Source: Mycobacterium aquaticum
GTDB lineage: Bacteria; Actinomycetota; Actinomycetes; Mycobacteriales; Mycobacteriaceae
Direction: 5' to 3'
DNA length: 64,000 bases
Assembly: GCF_002086485.1 (NCBI RefSeq)
Contig: NZ_MVHF01000030.1
Span: forward strand, 1 to 64,000
Part shown: positions 15,451-23,070 of the stretch, in pieces
Position numbering within the stretch: the stretch's first letter is position 1
Layout of the letters: the number at the start of each line of letters is the position of its first letter
The notes under the pieces: generated by a model
Database searches by the model: none
Seen by the model: the letters and a program-made list of their open reading frames with translations, nothing else
What the model was told of the DNA's origin: nothing
Translations under genes and position numbers: made by a program

Positions 15451-15485
15451 CTGGAGTGACGCCGACCCTTCAGGCGTCACTCCAG
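15451..15485. terminator. Bidirectional terminator between ABC1 kinase gene and whiB7
   Basis: CTGGAGTGACGCC (15451-15463) is perfectly inverted at 15473-15485 with a 9-base loop. It lies between convergent genes. A second GC-only inverted repeat (CCGGCCGCGGC, 15514-15524 and 15530-15540) spans the whiB7 stop codon. Confidence 0.75.
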
Positions 15486-15525
15486 CACGAATACCAAATG
15501 TGTGCGGGAAGACCCGGCCGCGGCA

Positions 15526-15843
15526 TCACGCCGCGGCCGGATTGCTCCCGGCGTCCTTACGCGGACGGCCACGCGGCCGCTTACGGGCCACGATGCTGCC
15601 GCGGTCGAGGATTTCGCCGCCCCACACACCCCACGGCTCCTGCCGCTCCAAGGCAGCGGCCAGGCACTCGTTGCGGATCGGGCAATCCGCGCAGAGCGCC
15701 TTGGCGCGTTCGAGGTCCACGGGGCTCTCGGCGAACCACAGATCCGGGTCCTCGATGTGGCACGGCACCGCCGGCAGTCGCTTCTCGCATGTCACCGGCG
15801 TGAAGCTCATCCCCGGAGCGTTCATCGCAATGGACATGTGCAT
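15526..15843 (-). CDS. whiB7: WhiB7, Fe-S transcription activator of intrinsic antibiotic resistance
   Basis: This is a 105-residue Wbl protein. Fe-S ligands are Cys28, Cys51, Cys54 and Cys60 (PCHIEDPDLWF ... LCADCPIRNEC). The turn EPWGVWGGE (69-77) and the C-terminal AT-hook RGRPRK (91-96) are diagnostic of WhiB7, which binds sigma-A domain 4 and AT-rich DNA just upstream of -35 boxes. An extra Cys19 lies in the N-terminal tail. Start ATG 15843 follows AGGAAGCAGGGGAT; ATGs at 15837, 15825 and 15810 are alternatives. Its expression should be set by the long leader described separately and by autoactivation. It is downstream of uvrD2 on the same strand but has its own promoter. Confidence 0.95.
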   Translation of the reverse strand: MHMSIAMNAPGMSFTPVTCEKRLPAVPCHIEDPDLWFAESPVDLERAKALCADCPIRNECLAAALERQEPWGVWGGEILDRGSIVARKRPRGRPRKDAGSNPAAA

Positions 15844-15928
15844 ATCCCCTGCTTCCTGGTCGTTGTTTCGGCGATCTATCTGTCTCTAGATGGATCTGCG
15901 ACCAGATTTCTCGGGGGTACCGACAAAT

Positions 15929-15967
15929 ATGGCCACGGATCCGGTTTGACTGCGGGTCCGTGGCCAT
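15929..15967 (-). promoter_or_regulatory. whiB7: Attenuator hairpin in the whiB7 leader
   Basis: ATGGCCACGGATCCG (15929-15943) pairs with its complement at 15953-15967 with one mismatch and a 9-base loop. In the whiB7 transcript it forms 22 bases after the uORF stop and ends in AUAUUUGUC, suiting an intrinsic terminator. whiB7 is known to be controlled by uORF-coupled transcription attenuation. Ribosome stalling on the uORF would be expected to favour an alternative fold and read-through. Confidence 0.75.
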
Positions 15968-15989
15968 TCGGCGGTGGTGAGAGCTCTAC

Positions 15990-16298
15990 CTAGGTGGGGC
16001 TCCAATCCACGGACACGCGGGGCGTGGCGGCGGTGCGGCGCTTGTGCTGCGGGGCCAAGCCTGCAACGGGCGGCCACACGGCATTGGCGACGAGCTGATG
16101 CCGCCCGGCGGCGGGGGCTGCAGCAACGGCGACCGCACCAACGCCATCAGCGGCCGCCCACCCAGCACGGGCAGCGGCGACCACAGCGGCACGGGCAGCT
16201 ACGGCTTGCCCGGCACGGGCGCTCACGAAGTGGCCGGCACGGAAGGACGAGGGCATGCTTTCGACCGCGACACCGCTGAGTTTGATGTTGCTAATCAT
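15990..16298 (-). CDS. Alanine-rich whiB7 leader uORF (102 codons)
   Basis: ATG 16298 is preceded by GGAAGGAGGGTGCCCGAA, a strong ribosome site; a GTG at 16307 is too close to it. The 102-residue product starts MISNIKLSGVAVESMP. It contains 29 alanines, 21 of them in residues 27-64 (for example AVAARAAVVAAARAGWAAAD), and has no domain. It lies between the whiB7 promoter and the attenuator. The whiB7 uORF of mycobacteria is known to sense translation stress, and recent work links it to alanine starvation. The alanine density here fits a sensor role rather than a functional protein. Confidence 0.8.
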   Translation of the reverse strand: MISNIKLSGVAVESMPSSFRAGHFVSARAGQAVAARAAVVAAARAGWAAADGVGAVAVAAAPAAGRHQLVANAVWPPVAGLAPQHKRRTAATPRVSVDWSPT

Positions 16299-16343
16299 TT
16301 CGGGCACCCTCCTTCCGTCTCGTCGCCAGAGTTGTTGATCTTG

Positions 16344-16381
16344 AGATTAAAGCCTAGCAGTCAAATCGCACAACCTATTTT
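16344..16381 (-). promoter_or_regulatory. whiB7: whiB7 promoter with WhiB7-type AT-rich box
   Basis: Read leftward: AAAATA (16376-16381) lies 2 bases upstream of a -35-like TTGTGC (16368-16373). An 18-base spacer and a -10-like TAATCT (16344-16349) follow. WhiB7-dependent promoters carry an A/T-rich block just upstream of -35, so autoactivation is predicted. It lies 25 bases past the uvrD2 stop. Confidence 0.6.
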
Positions 16382-16405
16382 CTACCTGCGGTTTTGGCAT
16401 GATCT

Positions 16406-18520
16406 TTACGATTTCTGGCGGGCTTTGACCAAAGCCACCACATCGGCGCCGTACTGCTCGAGCTTGCGCGCGCCGATGCCGGGAATGGCCACCAGCGCCG
16501 CGTCGTCGGTCGGTTGGGTCTCGGCGATGGCGATCAACGTGTTGTCGGTGAACACCACGTAGGCCGGAACCTTCATCTCTTTGGAGACGCGCAGCCGCCA
16601 ATCTTTGAGCTCGGCCAGCAGGTCCTCGTCGAGGTTGGCCGGGCAGTTTTCACAGCGCCGCAGCATGATCGCCGTGGCCGTGGTGAGAGTCGCGTTGCAC
16701 ACACGGCAGCGTGGGGCGGGGCCACGTTGCCGGCGGTTGCGATCCGGTGCGGCAGCCTTGGCACCCGAGAGCTGAGGCGCGATGCCGTTGAGGAAGCGCG
16801 ACGGCCGTCGCCCCTGCCGCCCGCCCGGCGTCCGGGCCAGCGCCCAGCTCAGCGCCAGGTGCACGCGCGCCCGCGTCACCCCGACGTAGAGCAGCCGGCG
16901 TTCCTCTTCGACCGGCTCACTGTCCGGGCCGTGGGTCAGCGCATGCGAGATGGGCAGGGTGCCGTCCGCCAGGCCGACCAGGAACACCGCATCCCATTCC
17001 AGCCCCTTGGCCGCATGCAGCGAGGCCAGCGTCACGCCCTGCACGACCGGTGGGTGCCGGGCGTCGGCGCGTTGGCGCAGTTCGGCGACCAGAGCTCGCA
17101 GGTCGAGGTCGGGACGCAGCGCGACCTCCTCGTCGACCAGTTCGGCCAGCGCACCGAGCGCTTCCCAGCGCTCACGGGCCCGCGTGCCCGCGGGCGCTTC
17201 GGCCGTCAGCCCCAGCGGCTCGAGCAGCTCCCGCACCGCTGCGGCCAGATCGTCGGTCTCGGCGCCGCGCTCGGCACTGCGCTGCAGCGCCACCAGAGCC
17301 TGGCGGATCTCCTGACGGCTGAAGAAGCCCTCCCCGCCGCGCACCTGGAACGCGATGCCCGCCTCGGTCAGCGCCTCCTCGTAGACCTCGGACTGGGCGT
17401 TGATGCGGTACAGCACCGCGATTTCGGCAGGCGCCGTGCCGGATTCGATGAGCTTCTTGATGGAGCGGGCCACCGCGGTGGCCTCGGCGACCTCGTCGGG
17501 GTGTTCGGAGAACGTCGGCGCCGGGCCGGGATCGCGCTGGCCCACCAGATGCAGCCTGCTGCCCGCCATGCGGCCCCGGGCCGCGGCGATCACGCGGTTG
17601 GCCAGGGACACCACCTGCGGCGTGGAGCGGTAGTCACGTTCCAGCCGCACCACCGCGGCGTCGGGAAACCGGCGGGAGAAGTCGAGCAGATAGCGCGGAG
17701 TGGCGCCGGTGAACGAGTAGATGGTCTGGTTGGCGTCCCCGACGACGGTGAGATCGTCGCGGTCGCCGAGCCACGCATCGAGCACCCGCTGCTGCAGGGG
17801 CGTGACGTCCTGGTATTCGTCGACGACGAAGCAGCGGTAGCGGTCGCGGAACTCCTGCGCGACGGCCGCGTCGTTCTCGATGGCCGCGGCGGTGTGCAGC
17901 AGCAGATCATCGAAGTCCAGCAGCGTGGTGTCGTCACGGCGGGCCTTGAGCGACTCGTAGCCGGCGTAGACAGCCGCGACCTTCGACGCGTCGAACGGGA
18001 TGTCGCGGCCGACCTGGGCCACCGCCGCCGGATAGGCCTCCGGCGTGATCAAAGACGCCTTGGCCCATTCGATTTCACCGGCGAGGTCGCGCACGTCGTC
18101 GGTGCTGGTCTGCATGCCGGACCGGCTGGCGGCCTGGGCCACCACGGAGAACTTGCTGTCGAGCAGCTCCCAGCCGGTGGTGCCCACCAGCCGGGGCCAG
18201 AAGTACTGCAGCTGCCGACGCGCCGCTGCGTGAAAGGTCACCGCCTGTACCGCGCCGGTGGGCACACCGGACTCGTTGCCCAGCGCCCGCAACCGGCCGC
18301 GCATCTCCCCCGCGGCCCGCGCGGTGAACGTCACCGCGAGCACCTGGCTGGCCGCGACATGCCCGGCCGCCACCAGATGCGCGATCCGGCGGGTGATGGT
18401 GCGGGTCTTGCCCGTGCCGGCGCCCGCGAGCACACACACCGGGCCGCGGGCGGCGAGCACGGCCTCGCGTTGTTCATCGTCGAGATCGTCCAGGGCTGCG
18501 ACGGGGGCCTGCGACGACAT
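16406..18520 (-). CDS. uvrD2: UvrD2, superfamily 1 DNA helicase with tetracysteine motif and HRDC domain
   Basis: This is a 704-residue helicase from ATG 18520 (MSSQAPVAAL). Motif I is GAGTGKT (33-39). Motif II reads VDEYQDVTPLQQ, motif III GDANQTIYSFTGA, motif IV region RDYRST, motif V LASLHAAKGLEWDAVF and motif VI LLYVGVTRAR. A tetracysteine block CRVC-x14-CENC follows, then an HRDC domain (DDAALVAIPGIGARKLEQYG). This arrangement defines mycobacterial UvrD2, a 3'-5' helicase known to be essential in M. smegmatis and M. tuberculosis. Alternative starts at 18529 and 18550 are less likely. Confidence 0.95.
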   Translation of the reverse strand: MSSQAPVAALDDLDDEQREAVLAARGPVCVLAGAGTGKTRTITRRIAHLVAAGHVAASQVLAVTFTARAAGEMRGRLRALGNESGVPTGAVQAVTFHAAARRQLQYFWPRLVGTTGWELLDSKFSVVAQAASRSGMQTSTDDVRDLAGEIEWAKASLITPEAYPAAVAQVGRDIPFDASKVAAVYAGYESLKARRDDTTLLDFDDLLLHTAAAIENDAAVAQEFRDRYRCFVVDEYQDVTPLQQRVLDAWLGDRDDLTVVGDANQTIYSFTGATPRYLLDFSRRFPDAAVVRLERDYRSTPQVVSLANRVIAAARGRMAGSRLHLVGQRDPGPAPTFSEHPDEVAEATAVARSIKKLIESGTAPAEIAVLYRINAQSEVYEEALTEAGIAFQVRGGEGFFSRQEIRQALVALQRSAERGAETDDLAAAVRELLEPLGLTAEAPAGTRARERWEALGALAELVDEEVALRPDLDLRALVAELRQRADARHPPVVQGVTLASLHAAKGLEWDAVFLVGLADGTLPISHALTHGPDSEPVEEERRLLYVGVTRARVHLALSWALARTPGGRQGRRPSRFLNGIAPQLSGAKAAAPDRNRRQRGPAPRCRVCNATLTTATAIMLRRCENCPANLDEDLLAELKDWRLRVSKEMKVPAYVVFTDNTLIAIAETQPTDDAALVAIPGIGARKLEQYGADVVALVKARQKS

Positions 18521-18608
18521 GGGCTCCATGATGGCAGCCCCCGGTGACACCGTCGGGGATCCGGTCCCCGGCGCGGGGAGATGTCGGCGCAGGACCAGCG
18601 CGAATCAG

Positions 18609-19472
18609 CTATCCGTAGGTCGCCGTGGCGGTCGCGTGGGCGACACCGGAGCCCGACACCACGCTCAGGTTCACCGCGCCGTCGGCCGGTTCACCCTGCA
18701 CCCGGATCCGGTCACCCACGAACACCGGGCGCCGCAGCCGGAAATCGAACCGTGCGACGCGGTGCCCGGGATCCTGCGCACGCAGCAGCTCGGCCATGTA
18801 GATCGCCAGCAGCGGACCGTGCACGACCAGCGCCGGGAAACCCTCGGTGCCGGTGGTGTACGCCTCGTCGTAGTGGATGCGATGCGCGTTGGCCGTCAGT
18901 GCGCTGAACCGGAACAGCAACGCAGGGTTGGGAGCCGGTTCTGCCGACCACGGAGTCGATTGGGCGGCAAGCGGTTCGGTGACTTTCGTGAAAGCCGTAG
19001 AGGTGCCGTCGTCGCTGCGGTAGACCAGGTCTTGCTCCTCCACCAGCCTCAGGTTCTCGCTTTGGCGGTAGCTGCTGCGCACGGTGACGAACAACAGTTC
19101 ACCGGTGCTGCCCTGTTTGACGGCGGTCGCCGCGATCTCGGAACGACGCACGGCGGGTTCCCCGAGCACCAACGGCGAGCTGATCGTCGTGCGGCCCCCG
19201 GCGAACATGCGTCGGCGGTTCGGTATCGGCGGCAGGAAGTGGCCGTCGCGGGGGTGTCCGTCGGCTCCGAGGTCGGCGGTCCTCGGCCATTCGGAGAAGT
19301 AGATCCACTGCCACAGCGGCGGCAGGGCGCAGCCGGCGGCGAACGCGTCGTCGAGGTCGAGAGTGGCGGCCAGGTGCGTCGCACGCTGCGGGCTCAACGG
19401 GTCCGACGATTCGACCGGTTCGGGCGCCCAGTCGGCGATGTGACGCGCCAAGGTGTCTGCGGTCTCGGCCAT
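18609..19472 (-). CDS. MaoC-like double hot-dog enoyl/acyl-CoA hydratase
   Basis: This 287-residue protein has two hot-dog domains. The N-terminal one (about 10-150) resembles FAS1-type dehydratases and mesaconyl-C4-CoA hydratase (LPPLWQWIYFSEWPRTADLG). The C-terminal one carries the hydratase motif ANAHRIHYDEAYT near residue 200 with GFPALVVHGPLLAIYMAELL. It would hydrate an enoyl-CoA made by the two acyl-CoA dehydrogenases encoded just upstream. The gene lies 1 base after the upstream stop, so this is one operon. The acyl-CoA substrate is unknown. Confidence 0.85.
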   Translation of the reverse strand: MAETADTLARHIADWAPEPVESSDPLSPQRATHLAATLDLDDAFAAGCALPPLWQWIYFSEWPRTADLGADGHPRDGHFLPPIPNRRRMFAGGRTTISSPLVLGEPAVRRSEIAATAVKQGSTGELLFVTVRSSYRQSENLRLVEEQDLVYRSDDGTSTAFTKVTEPLAAQSTPWSAEPAPNPALLFRFSALTANAHRIHYDEAYTTGTEGFPALVVHGPLLAIYMAELLRAQDPGHRVARFDFRLRRPVFVGDRIRVQGEPADGAVNLSVVSGSGVAHATATATYG

Positions 19473-19473
19473 G

Positions 19474-20493
19474 TCATGTCCTCGAATCTGTGCCGGTGAT
19501 CAATGCCCACAACCCGTTGGTCCCCGCTGCGATGGCGTGATCGGTCAGCGCGTCGTCCCAGGACTGCACCGAGCCGTACTCCGAACGCCAGGCCAGCGCA
19601 CGGGCAGTGAACTCGTGTAGCCGGTGTTCGCGGGTGGTGCCGATGGCGCCGTGCACCTGGTGAGCGTTACGGACCACCACGGTCGCGGCGTGCCCGGCAC
19701 ACGAACGTGCTACTGCGACAAGGAAATCCAGTTGTTCGGAGGTCCAGTCCGTGCGTATCGCCTCGGCCAGCGCAGCGTCGGTGGCGGCACGGGCCAGCGC
19801 CGCTTCGGCGGCGATGTCGGCGACAAGGTGTTGCACCGCCTGGAATTTGGCCAGCGGCCTGCCGAACTGGATACGTTCGCGGGCATGCGTCACCGTCAGT
19901 GCCAGGATGCGGTCGAGCGCGGCGCACACCTGGATGGCGCGTATGAGGGCGGCGCGGCGCCGCCACTGCGCGACGAGGGTGGCAGCAACCGGCGTCCCGG
20001 TCAACGCACCGGTGTCGACGACGACGGTGTCGCGTGGTTCGCCAGCGCCGTTGCGCCCTGCCGTCAGGCGCACCGACGCCACATCGACGTCGGCGACTCG
20101 AAAGGCGGTGCCGTCAGGCCAGATGACGACGATGCGCTCCGATGTCACGACCCACGGCACCGCCCGCGCGGTACCCGACTCGTCGAGCAGGGCGGCCGTG
20201 CGCCGGGCCGCGCCCACCTCGAGTTCGGCGGCCTCAAGCAGCCAGCAGGCGAGCAGATCATGTTCTGCCACAGGGACACTCGCGGCGTGCCAGGCCGCGG
20301 CGCGCAGCAGTTCGGCCCCCTCGGCCCAACCTGCGCCGCTACCGCCGGACGTCTCGGAGCCGGTGAGGCGGACGAGGCCGAGTTCGCCGAGCTGTGACCA
20401 CAATTCGTCGAGCCCCTCGGTGGGGCCGTGATGTTCGCGGTGCGCGGCGAACACCGCCGACATCATCTCGACCAGATCGGGATCGACGCTCAC
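19474..20493 (-). CDS. Acyl-CoA dehydrogenase, short partner subunit
   Basis: This is a 339-residue FadE-like protein. The N-terminal half is divergent and shortened. The C-terminal helical domain is recognisable (RERIQFGRPLAKFQAVQHLVADIA, and VVRNAHQVHGAIGTTREHRLHEF). It starts within the ATGA overlap with the preceding acyl-CoA dehydrogenase gene, so the two are probably made in equal amounts. Mycobacteria often pair two unlike FadE chains into an alpha2beta2 enzyme with one half-site each, as in steroid side-chain degradation. That assembly is inferred from the pairing and the degenerate active site. Confidence 0.85.
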   Translation of the reverse strand: MSVDPDLVEMMSAVFAAHREHHGPTEGLDELWSQLGELGLVRLTGSETSGGSGAGWAEGAELLRAAAWHAASVPVAEHDLLACWLLEAAELEVGAARRTAALLDESGTARAVPWVVTSERIVVIWPDGTAFRVADVDVASVRLTAGRNGAGEPRDTVVVDTGALTGTPVAATLVAQWRRRAALIRAIQVCAALDRILALTVTHARERIQFGRPLAKFQAVQHLVADIAAEAALARAATDAALAEAIRTDWTSEQLDFLVAVARSCAGHAATVVVRNAHQVHGAIGTTREHRLHEFTARALAWRSEYGSVQSWDDALTDHAIAAGTNGLWALITGTDSRT

Positions 20494-21644
20494 CGCATCC
20501 CCAATCCACGTGCGATGACACCGCGCAGCACCTCGTTGGTGCCGCCGCGCAGGGTGAACCCCGGACGCTGCACCACCGCGTCGGCAAGCATCGTGCGGTA
20601 GGGGTCGTCGTCCATCTCGTCGGGAATGCCGAGCACATCGGCGAAGTCGGCGATATCGCCTTCGGTCGTGGTGCCCAGCACCTTGACCACAGCGGCCGCG
20701 GTGTCGGCTGGTTCATGACGTTCCAGCGCGCCGGCGACCGCCGTCGACATCTGGTGCAAACCCGCGATGCGGGCGACGTAGCGACCGAGGTCGGTGTGCC
20801 GAGGCAGCGCGCGAGCACTCATGTGCCCGGCGACGTCGGCCAGCAGCGTAAAGGTGGACAGAAACCGTTCGGGCCCACTGCGTTCGAAGCTCAGCTCGGA
20901 GGTCACCTGTTGCCACCCGTCGCCGACGGTCCCGAACACCATGCCGTCGGGGCCGTCCGGCACGAATACTTCGTCGAGGATGACCTCGTTGAAGTGGTGC
21001 TTGCCGTTCATCGAGATGATGGGTCGGATGTCGACGCCGGGAGAGCGCAGATCGACGATGAACTGGCTCAGGCCGTCATGCCGATGTGCCGGATCGAGCG
21101 CGGCGGTACGGGCCAGGCAGATGAAGGCGTGCGCGAGATGGGCGCCCGACGTCCACACCTTGGCCCCGGTGATGCGCCAGCCGCCGTCGACGGGTTCGGC
21201 CTTGGTCCGCACGCTCGCCAGGTCCGAGCCCGAGTCCGGTTCGCTCATGCCGATCGCGAAGTAGCACTCCCCTCTTGCGATGGCAGGCAAGAACTTTCGC
21301 TTCTGCGCCTCGGTGCCGTACTTCAGCAGCGACGGCACGATCTGCCGGTCGGCGATCCAATGGGCTCCGACGGGTGCGCCGGCGGCCAGCAGTTCCTCGG
21401 TGACGACGAACCGTTCCTGATGACTGCGGCCGTGCCCGCCGTATTCGACGGGAACCGTCATTCCGAGCCAGCCCCTGGCGGCCAGCGCCCGGGTGAAGTC
21501 CTCGTCCCAGCCCGTCAACCAGCAGTCGGCGGACCGTCCGATCCGGCCGGCCTGCCGCTGCTCGGCGACGAACTTCCGGACCTCTAACCGCACGTCGTCG
21601 AGCCCATGCGGGTCGCCTGCCACCGGCGGCACCAACCTGGTCAT
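20490..21644 (-). CDS. Acyl-CoA dehydrogenase, FAD-binding partner
   Basis: This is a 384-residue FadE. ATG 21644 follows GGACGGAGTTGAAC; the in-frame start at 21716 has no such site. It shows RGWLGMTVPVEYGGHGRSHQ, the FAD/substrate motif CYFAIGMSEPDSGSDLASV, KVWTSGAHLAHAF, and the C-terminal FTLRGGTNEVLRGVIARGLG. It is the first gene of the three-gene acyl-CoA operon, transcribed divergently from mycoredoxin-1. As I recall, this operon is not present between uvrD2 and mrx1 in M. tuberculosis, so it is probably a lineage-specific insertion. Confidence 0.9.
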   Translation of the reverse strand: MTRLVPPVAGDPHGLDDVRLEVRKFVAEQRQAGRIGRSADCWLTGWDEDFTRALAARGWLGMTVPVEYGGHGRSHQERFVVTEELLAAGAPVGAHWIADRQIVPSLLKYGTEAQKRKFLPAIARGECYFAIGMSEPDSGSDLASVRTKAEPVDGGWRITGAKVWTSGAHLAHAFICLARTAALDPAHRHDGLSQFIVDLRSPGVDIRPIISMNGKHHFNEVILDEVFVPDGPDGMVFGTVGDGWQQVTSELSFERSGPERFLSTFTLLADVAGHMSARALPRHTDLGRYVARIAGLHQMSTAVAGALERHEPADTAAAVVKVLGTTTEGDIADFADVLGIPDEMDDDPYRTMLADAVVQRPGFTLRGGTNEVLRGVIARGLGMR

Positions 21645-21756
21645 GTTCAACTCCGTCCCATGCGGTTTGCAACTTACCGCTGAGCGGGAAACGGGCCTGG
21701 CGGAGACCCACGTCACTGCGGGTATGCCGCAGCGGGTCGGCTACGTTGTGTGAACT

Positions 21757-22005
21757 ATGACTGCTACGTCCCCCGGTCTGACCATGTACACGACCAGCTG
21801 GTGCGGCTACTGCCGGCGCCTGAAGACAGCGCTGCGCGCCGAAGGCATCGGCTGGACCGAGGTCGACATCGAGGGCGACCCCGCCGCAGCGGAGTTCGTG
21901 GGCTCGGTCAACGGCGGCAACCATGTGGTGCCGACGGTGAAGTTCGCCGACGGCTCGACGCTGACCAACCCGAGCGTCAAGCAGGTCAAAGCCAAGCTGG
22001 GCTAG
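21757..22005 (+). CDS. mrx1: Mycoredoxin-1
   Basis: This is an 82-residue glutaredoxin-fold protein. The active site WCGYCRR places Cys16 and Cys19 after the first strand (LTMYTTSW), and the cis-proline motif is HVVPTV. These are typical of mycoredoxin-1, which reduces mycothiol mixed disulfides in the cytoplasm. It has full family length and the same neighbours (uvrD2 and nudC) as in M. tuberculosis. Confidence 0.93.
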   Translation: MTATSPGLTMYTTSWCGYCRRLKTALRAEGIGWTEVDIEGDPAAAEFVGSVNGGNHVVPTVKFADGSTLTNPSVKQVKAKLG

Positions 22006-22026
22006 GCCCCTCCGTCCCCTTTCCTC

Positions 22027-22085
22027 GCGAGCAGACGCTGCGGTCCGCGACACGCCGCGTTTCCGGTACCCCCGCGTCTGCTCGC
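22027..22085. repeat. Dispersed inverted repeat, copy 2
   Basis: GCGAGCAGACGC (22027-22038) is perfectly inverted as GCGTCTGCTCGC (22074-22085) around a 35-base interior. Copy 2 has no tandem units. It lies between the convergent mrx1 and nudC genes, 22 bases after one stop and 10 before the other, and so is a candidate bidirectional terminator. Confidence 0.7.
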
Positions 22086-22094
22086 CGGGGAACG

Positions 22095-23021
22095 TCAGTC
22101 GAGCGCGGCCCAGGATTCGATGATCTCGCGCGCGATGGAGATCGAACCCGGCAGCAGCAACCGCGACGTCGATTCGACCGAACTCCAGTCGCCGTGCTCG
22201 AGCGCGTGCCGGATCTCGGCGCGGGTGAACCAAGCGGCCTCGGCGATCTCGCCGTCGTTGAACGAGAACGGCTGCTCGGGGTCGCCGATCGCGTGGAAAC
22301 CGACCATCAGCGACCGCGGGAACGGCCAGGGCTGGCTGCCCAGGTACTGCACATTGGTGACGGTCAGCCCGATCTCCTCGGCGATCTCTCGCACCACGCA
22401 GCTCTCGAAGGACTCCCCTGCTTCGACGAACCCGGCGAGGATCGAGAACAACCGCTCGGGCCACACCGCCTGCCGGGCCAGCACGGCCCTGTCATGGCCG
22501 TCGTGCACCAGGCAGATCACGGCCGGGTCGATGCGGGGGTACTCCTCGTGACCGTTGGCGGCGTTGACCCGCGCCCAGCCCGCCTTGACCGATTTGGTCG
22601 CCGCGCCGTCGATCGCGCTGAACCTCGCCTGGTCATGCCAGTTCAGCAGCGCCGTCGCAGTGGCCACCAGTTGTGCGCTGGTGTCGTCGAACACCGAACC
22701 CGCCCGGCGTAGATCCAGCACCTCGGTTTCGGCGTCGGGGTCCTCGGGTGCCTCGAGCGCACCGCGCACCGCCCACACGTGCCTGCCGTCGTACAGCCGC
22801 CCCAGGAACACCGCGTTCTCCGGGGGTTTGTCCCCGATCGCCGACGCCTTGCCGAGCACCACCTTGCCCTGCGAGATCAACACCTGGTTGCGGCGGTCGA
22901 CACGCAGCAACAGGGCATCGGCCCAGCCGGCGACCGCGGCGTCGATGTCCGTGCGCACCATGTCGGCACGATCAGCCCCGACGCGGGACAGCAAGGGGAC
23001 GTTGCGCAGTTCGAAGTTCAT
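22095..23021 (-). CDS. nudC: NudC, NAD(H) pyrophosphatase of the Nudix family
   Basis: This is a 308-residue protein from ATG 23021 (MNFELRNVPLLSRVGADRAD). The Nudix box GFVEAGESFESCVVREIAEE (197-216, continuing IGL) is complete, and the SQPWPFPRSLM motif (229-239) is the NADH-pyrophosphatase specificity array. No CxxC zinc ribbon is present before the Nudix domain, consistent with actinobacterial members. NudC cleaves NAD(H) and can remove NAD caps. In mycobacteria it also hydrolyses isoniazid-NAD adducts. The gene is 49 bases downstream of the K+ channel gene on the same strand. Confidence 0.93.
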   Translation of the reverse strand: MNFELRNVPLLSRVGADRADMVRTDIDAAVAGWADALLLRVDRRNQVLISQGKVVLGKASAIGDKPPENAVFLGRLYDGRHVWAVRGALEAPEDPDAETEVLDLRRAGSVFDDTSAQLVATATALLNWHDQARFSAIDGAATKSVKAGWARVNAANGHEEYPRIDPAVICLVHDGHDRAVLARQAVWPERLFSILAGFVEAGESFESCVVREIAEEIGLTVTNVQYLGSQPWPFPRSLMVGFHAIGDPEQPFSFNDGEIAEAAWFTRAEIRHALEHGDWSSVESTSRLLLPGSISIAREIIESWAALD

Positions 23022-23070
23022 CGACTTCGCCCGCCCCGGTGATTCTTCCCCGTCGTTTCGCTCGCCCTGG

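Noticed and set aside
14080..15480. A 466-codon minus-strand frame opposite the ABC1 kinase gene
   Set aside because: It would read through the terminator and antisense to a kinase with all catalytic motifs intact.
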